A stretch of 24,550 nt of DNA, from assembly GCA_910592205.1 (NCBI GenBank), contig CAJVPJ010000459.1, positions 1 through 24,550 of the forward strand. The letters run 5' to 3'. Below the pieces are notes generated by a model. That model searched no databases, was not told the DNA's origin, and was given only the letters and a program-made list of their open reading frames with translations. Position numbers and translations under genes: made by a program. Within the stretch, counting starts at the first letter, position 1. Each line of letters begins with the position of its first letter. The stretch is from Paraglomus occultum (taxonomy: Eukaryota; Glomeromycota; Glomeromycetes; Paraglomerales; Paraglomeraceae). This document shows, in pieces, positions 1-8,101 of this stretch.

Positions 1-77
1 AAGTCCGTTTCAAAAATTAGCGTTCTTATATAGAGTTGTGACTGTATGGGGTGTGACTGTAAGGAGGTCTGACTGTA
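1..77 (+). repeat. Possible end of a pogo/Tigger-like DNA transposon with tandem TGACTGTA motifs
   Basis: The octamer TGACTGTA occurs three times, at 39-46, 54-61 and 70-77, spaced 15-16 bp apart. A fourth copy lies at 2670-2677. The sequence before the first copy (an AT-rich ATATAGAG stretch leading into TGACTG and then TA) resembles that at 2655-2677. It also resembles the general look of pogo/Tigger terminal inverted repeats, which end in a CAG/CTG triplet next to a TA target site. The window starts here, so the rest of any element is not visible. The family assignment is inference from memory of such termini. Confidence 0.3.
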
Positions 78-84
78 GTGACAT

Positions 85-800
85 TTGCTGTCACAAGTTG
101 TCACGAGTTCGTCTCAAGTAAAAAAATTTGTAGAAAGCTGGTTTTTGAGAGTCTGAGTTCGAATAAGACTGTTCTCGATGACTCACAAGCGTCACAAGTT
201 TCTTAGGTTAATTTATCGAGTACCACCTTATTTTTTCTATATGTATACCATATGTACATATCGAAGGTAGGTATATATCAGGTATATGTATATGTATCAA
301 AGGGAGTATATCGAATACGTACTCGATATATGTGTGTGTATCAAATATATGTAATAGGCATATGTATCGGGTATATATCAAAGGCATACCATAGGAAAGG
401 GCTTTAATTTTTCCTTAGAATTCTACTATTTTACTTAAGTAACTTGTGACAGACACATAAAGAGGTAATCGAGAAAGAAATGAAAAGGTTCAAGACTTTC
501 AAACAAGCGTCACAAGTTCTGTCACAGATACCTGCAAACAACCAGTCACAGCATACTTCGGTATTAACATGAGCGAAATCGATATATTTCCACGCTATGT
601 TCTCGGGACATATGGCAGCATACTTTAATATAACGTACTCGAGACGTGGGGTGGTTGAAAAGTTCTGATCGTGGATTTTTATCTTGACAAGTGCCGGTCT
701 CACTTAAAAGTAAAGATAAGTCTTCGAAGCTTGAGCTTCTGAGGGACAAGTGAAAAAAAAGTTGGTCCGAGTTGGCATATAAGTTGTTGAGTAGCGTTCA
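85..800. repeat. Gene-free stretch with dispersed GTCACAAGT motifs and low-complexity DNA
   Basis: No coding region is recognised. The motif GTCACAAGT, or its complement, recurs near 91, 191, 441 and 509. The 16-mer ACAAGCGTCACAAGTT is exactly repeated at 185-200 and 503-518. Between about 225 and 390 lies a degenerate low-complexity tract built from variants of TATATGTATC. Open frames on the minus strand at 431-749 are unlike any protein I know and overlap these repeats, so I treat them as non-coding. Confidence 0.5.
644..673 (-). repeat. Inverted copy of a 30-bp repeat also present at 1356-1385
   Basis: The reverse complement of these 30 bases matches 1356-1385 at 29 of 30 positions, sharing the core GATCAGAACTTTTCAACCA. 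The two copies lie about 680 bp apart in opposite orientation. The second copy sits just before the integrase-like remnant at 1351-1810, so this may be part of the same transposon family. Confidence 0.6.
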
Positions 801-1350
801 TTTTTTCCTGTCACACTAAAAAATTCGATTGAAACAGTTTTCAAAATTCATTTCTCCAGTCTTCTATGCAATCCTTGCGAACTTTTTTTTCTCAACCGCC
901 GTTAGCCGATTACGCATGTTGTGATAAACATATCACGTGATTAAGTTTTTGCTAATACCACAATCCTAAAGAATTGTCTGAACAAACAAACAAACAAAAA
1001 GATTAGGTAAATTGCTTAGAAATGTATGGAGATAGGAATTTGTTATATGCCTATGCACTATCCTAGAATTACATGTCGAGTGTTTGAAACTTTTGCTGGA
1101 GACATCGGATTGCGTTGAAATTTTGCAAGTTATTAGGGTTTGTAATATGGCATGTTCAGAGGAATTTTCAATATTGTTCCTAACTTCTATGAGGAATTAG
1201 ACAATTGCTTTTAGGGTATCGTCAACGAACGTACATAACTCGACAATTACCAGGTCAATTCAGGCCAACTTTTTTTCAGCTGTTTACTAAAACCTCGGGC
1301 TTGCAACCATAGTTTTTGTTTTTAAATATATTGGGCAGTTGTGGAGATAA
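801..1350. other. Intergenic, no gene recognised
   Basis: Only short motifs were seen: a palindromic ATCACGTGAT at 932-941, which contains the CACGTG core bound by CBF1-type bHLH factors, and a short CAAA microsatellite near 978-998. No conserved protein is encoded on either strand. Confidence 0.5.
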
Positions 1351-1810
1351 TTGTTCACGATCAGAACTTTTCAACCAACCCACGTAGTTACGGTAAAATT
1401 TCAAAATGTTGTAGATGTCGCCAGTAGATTCAAATATTCTGTACCTCTGAGTCAAAAAACAGTTCAGAAGTTGCAAGCGCATTTAGAAAAATCTATGATG
1501 TCCCAAGTATTCCTCTTTCCTGGCCTGAGTTATTACAATGTGATGGTGGGCGTGAATTTATGGGCGAAACCGCTCGATTAATGCGAGATCATAACGTTAC
1601 AATTCGGATGATTGGACTTTATGTTTATAGCCATCGAGGGCTAGCAATTGTAGAACGATTTAATAGGACACTTGCGCAAATGTTATACTGTACAAAGTTC
1701 AATATGCAGTCGAATCTCTATCTTCGAATCCTACATTAATTAGAGCATTGGTTAGGCATTTACCCAAAGTTCTCGATTATTTAAATAATTATTCAACGCG
1801 CCTCGGCTGA
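1351..1810 (+). pseudogene. Broken integrase (rve-type, DDE) fragment of a transposable element
   Basis: Three successive reading frames carry consecutive pieces of a retroviral-type integrase core, as found in fungal LTR-like elements. 1351-1581 has a VVDVASRFKYSVPL stretch, typical of the strand carrying the first catalytic Asp. From about 1560 the second frame has IVERFNRTLAQMLY, the usual helix carrying the catalytic Glu. From 1694 to the TGA at 1808 a third frame continues with a Leu-rich helical tail (RHLPKVLDYLNNY). Two frame changes and a stop after codon 76 make it non-functional. Domain identity is from motif recognition; the exact element family is unknown. No N-terminal part or LTRs were recognised nearby. 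Confidence 0.75.
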
Positions 1811-2075
1811 ATGACGACGCAACCGCGAAATCGTCGTTATTACTTGACTTAATGTCAAGCCGATCGTCTGAATTACTGAATTATTTTTTCTGCCCAAATG
1901 GACGTCTTTAAACATAATCTTATCGTCAGTCGAACAATGATGCAAATACAAACTTGTCGCCTAACCAAATAACAATTTTTTTGTTCAACCATCTCCGCAA
2001 ACAACTCCGCAAGCTTAACTCCGCTGTGAACCAACCCCCTGCAATGATGACGCAATTGCAAACTCATCGTCACTA
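1811..2075. repeat. Three diverged copies of a hairpin-forming repeat (GACGACGCAA...TCGTCGT)
   Basis: A module of about 30 bp with self-complementary ends appears at 1811-1840, near 1935-1965 (degenerate) and at 2045-2075. In each, a (T)GACG/ATGATG arm is followed by a CAA-rich loop and a CGTCG/CATCGTC arm. It directly follows the integrase remnant. An AT-rich stretch separates the copies, and no protein is encoded. Confidence 0.45.
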
Positions 2076-2082
2076 TGAGTGG

Positions 2083-2165
2083 GAATAACCTAAATTACGT
2101 GACTAAGTGAATATAACCTAAACCGAGTGCTTATAATCTAAGCTGAGTGAGCATAACATAATGAT
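2083..2165 (+). repeat. Degenerate tandem repeat, units of roughly 20-26 bp
   Basis: The sequence repeats a unit of the form ATAACCTAA(A)...GAGTGA about four times (ATAACCTAAA, ATAACCTAAAC, ATAATCTAAGC, ATAACATAA), with variable unit length. No coding potential was found. It may be part of the repeat block that follows the integrase remnant. Confidence 0.4.
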
Positions 2166-2579
2166 GTTATACCCACTGGCCTAAATGAGAAAGTATCGTT
2201 GCAATGTCTTTTTAATAAACCGTCAGATCTATTAACCACACAGCTATTACCATTATTTTATCATTGATGATTTTATAAAACCTCTGCATGTTAAGACGGG
2301 CTAGTTCTGCAAAATACCAGACCAGAACAACAGTAGACGAAGAAAGCAAGGAGAATTTATTACTTGAGGTTAAAATAAAAGAAGAAACGCTGATACAAAC
2401 TAAGTAATGAAAACTGGCAAACGAGTTCGATGTAGGCCGTCGATCATAAGTATCATTCTCCGAGAGAAAGATAAAAGTCAAAACGCCAAACTTTATAACA
2501 GAATTTATTAATCAATAAAATCGCATGCTTTAAATAGCGTTGCACAACATATTAATAATATGTATTTCAGTTATATGCC

Positions 2580-2690
2580 ACTTCGAATATATCCCCAAAA
2601 GCAAGTGGGAAGATAAAAAACGGGATAGGACTGTATCTTGGGTCCCAAAGTGGGGATATAAACGAGGTATGACTGTAATAGAGTAGCTTT
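2580..2690. mobile_element. Possible pogo/Tigger-like terminal inverted repeat
   Basis: The segment ending at 2677 reads ATAAACGAGGTATGACTGTA. It resembles the terminus at 30-46 and the general form of pogo/Tigger ends (a CTCGTT/AACGAG block a few bases from a terminal CAG/CTG next to TA). The preceding 2636-2650 contains a GGGTCCC palindrome. A possible transposase N-terminal fragment follows at 2742. The assignment is inference. Confidence 0.3.
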
Positions 2691-2741
2691 TAGGTTATGT
2701 CAAAACCGTTAACTCAAATCCGCTTGTTCTTTTTTGCAGGG

Positions 2742-2855
2742 AAAAAGCGTAAGCGCGTCGTCTTGTTTATGAGAAATTTTTATTATTTTGTAGAGAGGGG
2801 ATATTCCGGGTTTGGAATACGTATAATGTCAATTATAGCAGATTTTATTATATAA
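2742..2855 (+). pseudogene. Possible decayed N-terminus of a Tigger/CENP-B-like transposase
   Basis: After a polypyrimidine-AG stretch at 2728-2739, the frame from 2742 to the TAA at 2853 begins KKRKRVVLFMR. It resembles the basic start of CENP-B/Tigger-type helix-turn-helix domains (commonly KRKRVVLSIE...). The rest of the 37 codons shows no convincing helix-turn-helix pattern, so this is at best a remnant. Its closeness to the terminal-repeat-like sequence at 2655-2677 supports the reading. A chance basic peptide is the main alternative. Confidence 0.25.
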
Positions 2856-2859
2856 TTCA

Positions 2860-4100
2860 AACTAGAATTTAATTTGATAGCCGAATAAAGTGAGCAATGC
2901 AGTAAGTATAAAGTCGGTTTATATTTTGTTGGTAATTACGTCAATTAAATCTTGAAATTATCTATCATAACAAATTTCATGAATCATATGATTGTTGTTG
3001 TTAATGAGATTATCAGTGATGGTAACGTTCTCCATTGTTACTATATTTGGAAAAAGTACGTTCAAATTATCGGGAGGTCACGAAAAAGTTCATAAGACTA
3101 ACTACTGTTAGCATGCCGCCAAGTTTGTGTATGGGTAATAGCAAAGAAACGTGTATACATAAAAACGTGTATGTTATATTGCACAGAAACCCAACGCTTG
3201 AATACAAAATTACTAACGAGATCTTGAACTATTCTGTCTGTTCTTTGCACTTATTTCCGTCTTTTATAACTACCGTCTAATAATTGTCTTCCATTCCTTC
3301 CTATACAAGAAAAAAGCTGATATACATGGGCAAATATTAGACGGAACGAAAAATGTCATCTGTAAACATACTATGAGTAACTCCTGTACATCTAATTTAC
3401 ACATCACAAATCAGACGTCAAGAGAAGCAGGACATTCACGTAAAAAAATCCAGCTTAAAGTCAGTGAATTAAGAAAACTATAAAACGTAAAGAAAACATC
3501 AGTAGAAGAGCAGAAATATGCAGTCGTCGTTTTCTCCATCATTAATGCTAGATGTTGTTTATAGTGTAAATATCGACAATTCATAAGCAGTGTATTATGA
3601 ATGGTGATCAGTGACGCAGCTCCTATCAGTTTCAGTTATCGCGTAAACTTTCGTTGAGAGACCATAACGAATCTGCATCGTGATTGATGGCACAATATCG
3701 ATGGACAACTCTTAATCGCCAAGTGGTTTCTTAAATTGACAAAATCTTCATTCTCACCATGCATTTGATTCAAAGGACGATGCGCATACAAAGCTAATGG
3801 ATATGTAAATCGTGATGGGGTTGCAATAAACAGCAATTTATTTTATCATCATTTAAAACTTCCCTGTTCGACCCAAAACATTGTTTGATGGCTATAGATA
3901 CAAACAATGATCAAATGTCAGCGAGAGCAAATTAAAAGCTATTGCATTTAACAAAGTTTTAATCAGAAAGTACGAAATTCGAACCCCTGAAATCTTGATG
4001 TAACAAACAAATTAGAAACGAAAAAAGTACAGTTTTACCTTTTTAAGGGTCGATTGCCTAAAAAATAACTACTTTTTATCTTGCTTTACGTGATTTACTG
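2860..4100. other. Intergenic, no gene recognised
   Basis: AT-rich DNA without recognisable protein domains. It includes one copy of the palindrome ATCATATGAT at 2983-2992. Frames at 3035-3280 (+) and 3636-3836 (-) are open but have no family resemblance and biased low-complexity composition. The right end should contain the 3' UTR of the CBF1 gene. Confidence 0.5.
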
Positions 4101-4105
4101 TCAAT

Positions 4106-4111
4106 TTTATT
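4106..4111 (-). terminator. Candidate poly(A) signal of CBF1
   Basis: AATAAA on the minus strand, about 116 nt past the CBF1 stop codon at 4227-4229, is a plausible polyadenylation signal. AT-rich DNA makes chance matches likely. Confidence 0.3.
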
Positions 4112-4226
4112 AATAAAACAAAAACATCTGTTTCGGATTACAAATGGTGATATACGGGTATAATTTTTACTTGACCTAAATACCAATGAACCAGAATATA
4201 TTTACTAAACTTCACTCCCTCCCCAT

Positions 4227-5243
4227 CTACTCCGTTCGCTGTTTCTTTTTAGGACCTTGTGATTCGTCCAACTCTGTTCGCAATCGTTGATTGTCGGTTT
4301 TCAATAAATCTACTTGCGCTTGCAAATCTTGAATGGCTTGATCTGTTAACAATTTCTCCAGTGTCCACTTCTCAATATTCGCTGCTTCATTCTCCTTAAG
4401 CTGTTGAATATATTGAACAGCTCTCTGGAGAATACTGCCTTTATTTTTCTCACAACCAGGCACAATCTTAGCTAATTCATTGATTCCTTGGTTAATTGTA
4501 TCACGACGACGACGCTCCACCTCTTTATGATTCTCTCGCCGTTGGCGATGCCACTCTTCACTGCCCACGGGAGGCTTTCCAGAAGGAGAGGACTGAGGCG
4601 TTGAACTGGGAGTCAAAGAATTTGGTCGAAGAGGCGATGCCTGTGGAATGGCATGTTGGGGAGTCATTGGTGCTGGCTGGATAGGTAATGGTGCTGGATG
4701 AATAGCAACTGGTTCTTGCTTGGGAGCCAGAGGAGTGCCAGGGTTGTGTTGTGCCACTGATTGAAGTTGAGCCTGGGTCTGTGAAGAATGTTGTTGTTGA
4801 ATAGTCAAGTTACTCTGCGAGGTAGAACTGAAAAAGGAACATGGGAAAGGAATAAATTTATGAGTAATTACATGTATAATACCACTGGTTGTTATAATAT
4901 CATAATACGGTAATCGAGTACCTAGGTTGGATATTTTGAATTTTCTGTTGAGTTTGTGAGTTAACAGTTACAGGTTGAGATTCATCCTTATTCTGGTTAC
5001 CCTGTTGTGCATTTTGAGGGTTTTCTTTGAAAGGGGCTTGAGTTTGCTGTGGATACCGTAGTATAAAACGTGACGAAACCAAATATGGGAAGAGGTCAGT
5101 GAGGTAGAGAGAGATAAACAGGTACAAAAAAGTGTGAATTAGAAAGACCGCGAGTAAAGTTAATCTTAATTGGAAGGGTAAGTTGTAAGGTGAGTGGATG
5201 GGAGTAGTACCATGTTAATAACTGCGGCTTCCTCACTGGTCAT
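4227..5243 (-). CDS. CBF1: CBF1-type bHLH transcription factor (centromere-binding factor 1)
   Basis: Three exons: 5211-5243, 4922-5046 and 4227-4827, giving 252 residues. The start is the ATG at 5243 (MTSEEAAVINM), followed by a GTACTA donor. Residues about 12-140 are a Gln/Pro-rich, disordered activation-type region. A basic helix-loop-helix domain covers about 148-200, with the H-x3-E-x3-R DNA-contact pattern at H153, E157 and R161 (NHKEVERRRR). The segment ANIEKWTL at about 202-209 is characteristic of fungal Cbf1. A coiled-coil/zipper follows to about 240, then a PKKKQR basic tail that may be a nuclear localisation signal. In yeast, Cbf1 dimers bind RTCACGTG at centromeres and at methionine/sulfur-metabolism promoters; the role here is inferred from homology. 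The protein is shorter than yeast Cbf1 because the N-terminal region is short. Confidence 0.93.
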
Positions 5244-5863
5244 TGTCCGCTTTTAGTATGTTGAAATAGGTGTTGTTGGTGTTTTGAGGATAGCGAACGC
5301 GACTTGGAACAAGTGACTACGGGAACGTAGGTTGAAGTCAGGTGAACTGGAAAGCGGTCACAGTATTTTTTGTTGGTGTTCTGGATGCTGTGAGGGGGTG
5401 TGGTGACAGGCCGGGCATAAAAAGGGAGCGAGAGTTGATGATATCTTGTGACCGTCTTGTGACATGTGATGACGTAATACTTCTTACTGTAAATGGTGGA
5501 GGCTTATAGGATGCATGGCGATTGTACCAGTAATATGCATTGTCACACACCATGACTTTTGATTTTCAGGTGACGACTCCGATGGTCACAATTTTACGAG
5601 TGGACTAGACGATTTGTAATTAATTTCCAATACTAATATTCTTTAATTGTCATCTGATCATAAACATGATATCATGCCACTTATATCCAATTGTCCGTGA
5701 TTTGTAATCATATGATGAGTTCCGGTCGTAGAAAATCGGACATTTTGTATGGGTTAATCATAGCGGGAGAAAAGGAATGGGAAAGCACCGATTTAACACA
5801 TAGGCGTTTAGGATAAGTCATCATTGTTCTGGTTACAATCATATGATCACCTTATTGTATGGA
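5244..5863. promoter_or_regulatory. CBF1 upstream region / DBR1 3' flank
   Basis: This gap between the CBF1 start and the DBR1 stop holds no gene. It carries two copies of the 10-bp palindrome ATCATATGAT (5707-5716 and 5838-5847), whose core CATATG is an E-box. It also has a cluster of GTGAC motifs at about 5447-5478 (CTTGTGACCGTCTTGTGACA) ending in TGACGTAA, a CRE-like half site. A regulatory role is inference. Confidence 0.4.
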
Positions 5864-7900
5864 CTAGTTTACTGTATGTGTTCGCTGACCATTAGGATTG
5901 ATTTTGTTTGTTATTTCCAATAAAGTAGTAAATTCCTCAGTTTGAGGGTTCAAATACTCCCGTCCTACATAAAAAATGAAAACCCATTCGATCAAATAAA
6001 TTTAGAGCAATCTAACAGAGCAACGCGTGTAACTTACTGGCATTTTTACTTAAACTCGGGTCAGACGTCAACTGATCGTGAGAAGGAGCAGTAGGTCTGA
6101 AATTCTTCGGGATGAGCAATCCGGACTCGCTCTGCCCAATAGTAGATCTCACCCATTCTAATTTTTCGTCTATCGCCCTAAAAAGAAGATACGATACAAT
6201 GAACAGCATAATTGAAAATACGAATTGAACGAAGGTTTACTAACTGTCTAACTTCTTCTTCTGGTGGTAGTTGTGGCTGGTGAGAATTGAGACTCAAGTA
6301 CGGATGCAACACTTTTGTAATTGCAAGCCATTCCTCATCATACATGAAATCCATCGGACCCTGAGCATCAGGAATTTCGATAACCTATTCGCAAGTCAAC
6401 TAAAATGAATCTGTGTATATATATGTAAGGTAGTAAAATTGGCAAATTAATTGACTTGTGACCTGTAGGAAATCCCTCCTGGGCAGACATTTATCAAGAG
6501 ACAGAAATCGGGTAACCACGTTTGATTCATTCTCGTTAATTTGTCCATCAGAATTCACAGGATTTTGCATCTCTGAAGCCGAATCGGTATCTCTATTACC
6601 AACTCTATCAATATCATCAATTACATTATTATCGATATCCTCTTCATCATCTAAATCCATGACGATTTCATCTGGATTACTCATAAATTGTATTTTCTTG
6701 TCTTGATGCTTATTGGTTGCAGCTGTGGAATGGGGAACTACAGCCGCAAATTTAACATGTAGATGGGCTGCGAACCAATATTTTGGCTTCAACTTCCATA
6801 ATAATTCCTCACAAGCAGGAGTACCCAAGGTATTATTTTCAATCTATTATGATCATGTGAGTCTTAGTATAGAATGCACCGAATATGGACTGTTGAACAT
6901 ACTCACCTCATTTTTGAAGAACGGTTTCATCCGAACGAGGTTTTGTACATCACCAAATTGTTCAACTCCTCTCGGCCAGTCATGAGACATAAAAATGTCT
7001 AGTTTTTGTCTTATCTGACGATGAATAAATAGCTGAGATTATGCACGACTGTAATGACGTTGAAATATGCACAGCTTACAAATCACGATACCTGAGACAA
7101 TTTAAATACTTCATACTTCCTGACATGGTAAACGCTTCTTAATGTATTATCTGAATATGGGAGCTTTTCATAATGGCCTAAATGAACGGTCCAATGAATA
7201 TGGCAGTCAGCAATAAAGGTTCCTCACGATAGGCAGTCAGCAATAATACAGAATATCGATATAGAAATTGGACTTACCGCATGAATAGTGCTTATCTTTA
7301 TATATGCCTGATATTCCGCCAATACGAACCCCACCAAACCGAACGACGCCTGCGGATCCGAGATAATAAATGTTTTTACAGACCCAGCCCCCGTGATATC
7401 TAAGTGGTAAATAAATTTAATTAATACACCTATTTTAATAACACTTGTAAGCGAACAAAAGTATTATTTCTTACAGTTCCCATAAATAATTACTAGCTTC
7501 ATGGTTTCCGCCAATGAAAAGAGTCGGATATGGTGCCTTTGATTGACCGCTGTAGTATTTATGAAAAGTGCCTAACGATCGATATCTGGCTGGAACTGCC
7601 AAAGAGTCAAGGTCGATAGTATTACGGATTGACTAAAAAAGAGAAACTCCAGTGACAGTGAATATAATTTAATCCATGCATCAAACATTCATTAATCACA
7701 TTACCTGAAAGTCACCGCATATTAGCAACAAGTCTATCTTAATTTTGTCAACTTGCTCTATATGTTTCAGAGTTTTATATATTACGTCGAGCGTACCGTG
7801 ACAACAACCTTCCACAGCTATCTAACAATAATTGAGTTTAATCAGAAGATATAATTACCATTCTTACACTTTTTGCCTTACTATTTTCACTTACTCTCAT
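5864..7900 (-). CDS. DBR1: RNA lariat debranching enzyme DBR1
   Basis: Ten exons: 7895-7900, 7705-7821, 7475-7632, 7278-7399, 7092-7177, 6907-7014, 6463-6843, 6245-6384, 6038-6177 and 5864-5964; 452 residues. The first exon is only ATGAGA, followed by a GTAAGT donor. The enzyme hydrolyses the 2'-5' branch bond of excised intron lariats in the nucleus. Metallophosphoesterase motifs occur in order: GCCHG (C8, H10), CGDFQ (D39), GGNHEAS (N84, H85), MSHDWP (H174) and AHLHVKF (H226, H228). The Cys in the first motif is a Dbr1 hallmark. The DBR1-specific [12 protein letters not shown] stretch precedes the C-terminal domain, which holds NPQTEEF. An acidic Asp/Glu-rich insert lies at about residues 250-270. 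The intron at 6385-6462 has a weak GTCACA donor. The gene is divergent from the lipase. Confidence 0.95.
7202..7246 (+). repeat. Short direct duplication inside DBR1 intron 4
   Basis: The 15-mer GGCAGTCAGCAATAA occurs at 7202-7216 and again at 7232-7246, with a 30-bp period, inside the 100-nt intron 7178-7277. It looks like a local tandem duplication. Confidence 0.7.
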
Positions 7901-8101
7901 ATTCACGATACTCCGTAACGTGAGAGAAAGAATTGATTACCTCGATTTAGTGATTAGGCATATGATCAGAACCATTTTTCCAGATGATCTGCCGGTTGTC
8001 AACAAAAATTATCTAGCGACAAAGTTCTCTTAGAGATAAATGCGTGGCACCTTCAGTGTTCGACGTAAGTGTCATTAATAAAGAACTCACTCAGGTCTCT
8101 T
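7901..8101. promoter_or_regulatory. Divergent promoter between DBR1 and the lipase gene
   Basis: Only 201 bp separate the DBR1 start codon (minus strand) from the lipase start codon (plus strand), so the two genes probably share one bidirectional promoter. No TATA box or defined factor site was recognised. If the lipase has an upstream non-coding exon the region would be shorter still. Confidence 0.5.

Noticed and set aside
2288-2407. Plus-strand 39-codon frame with charged helical composition
   Set aside because: Too short, no homology recognised, and the opposite strand is equally open; likely chance.
3035-3280. Plus-strand 81-codon frame
   Set aside because: No recognisable motif, no conserved flanking splice signals and amino-acid use typical of AT-rich non-coding DNA.
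3636-3836. Minus-strand 66-codon frame downstream of CBF1
   Set aside because: No domain and no sign that it is a further CBF1 exon; the CBF1 stop and C-terminus look complete.
3976-3990. tRNA T-loop-like GGTTCGAA on the minus strand
   Set aside because: No matching acceptor stem, D-arm or anticodon arm nearby.
8039-8101. Possible extra lipase exon with ATG at 8040 and GTAAGT at 8065
   Set aside because: It would imply a 29-30-nt intron and joining it gives an immediate stop, so the ATG at 8102 was kept.
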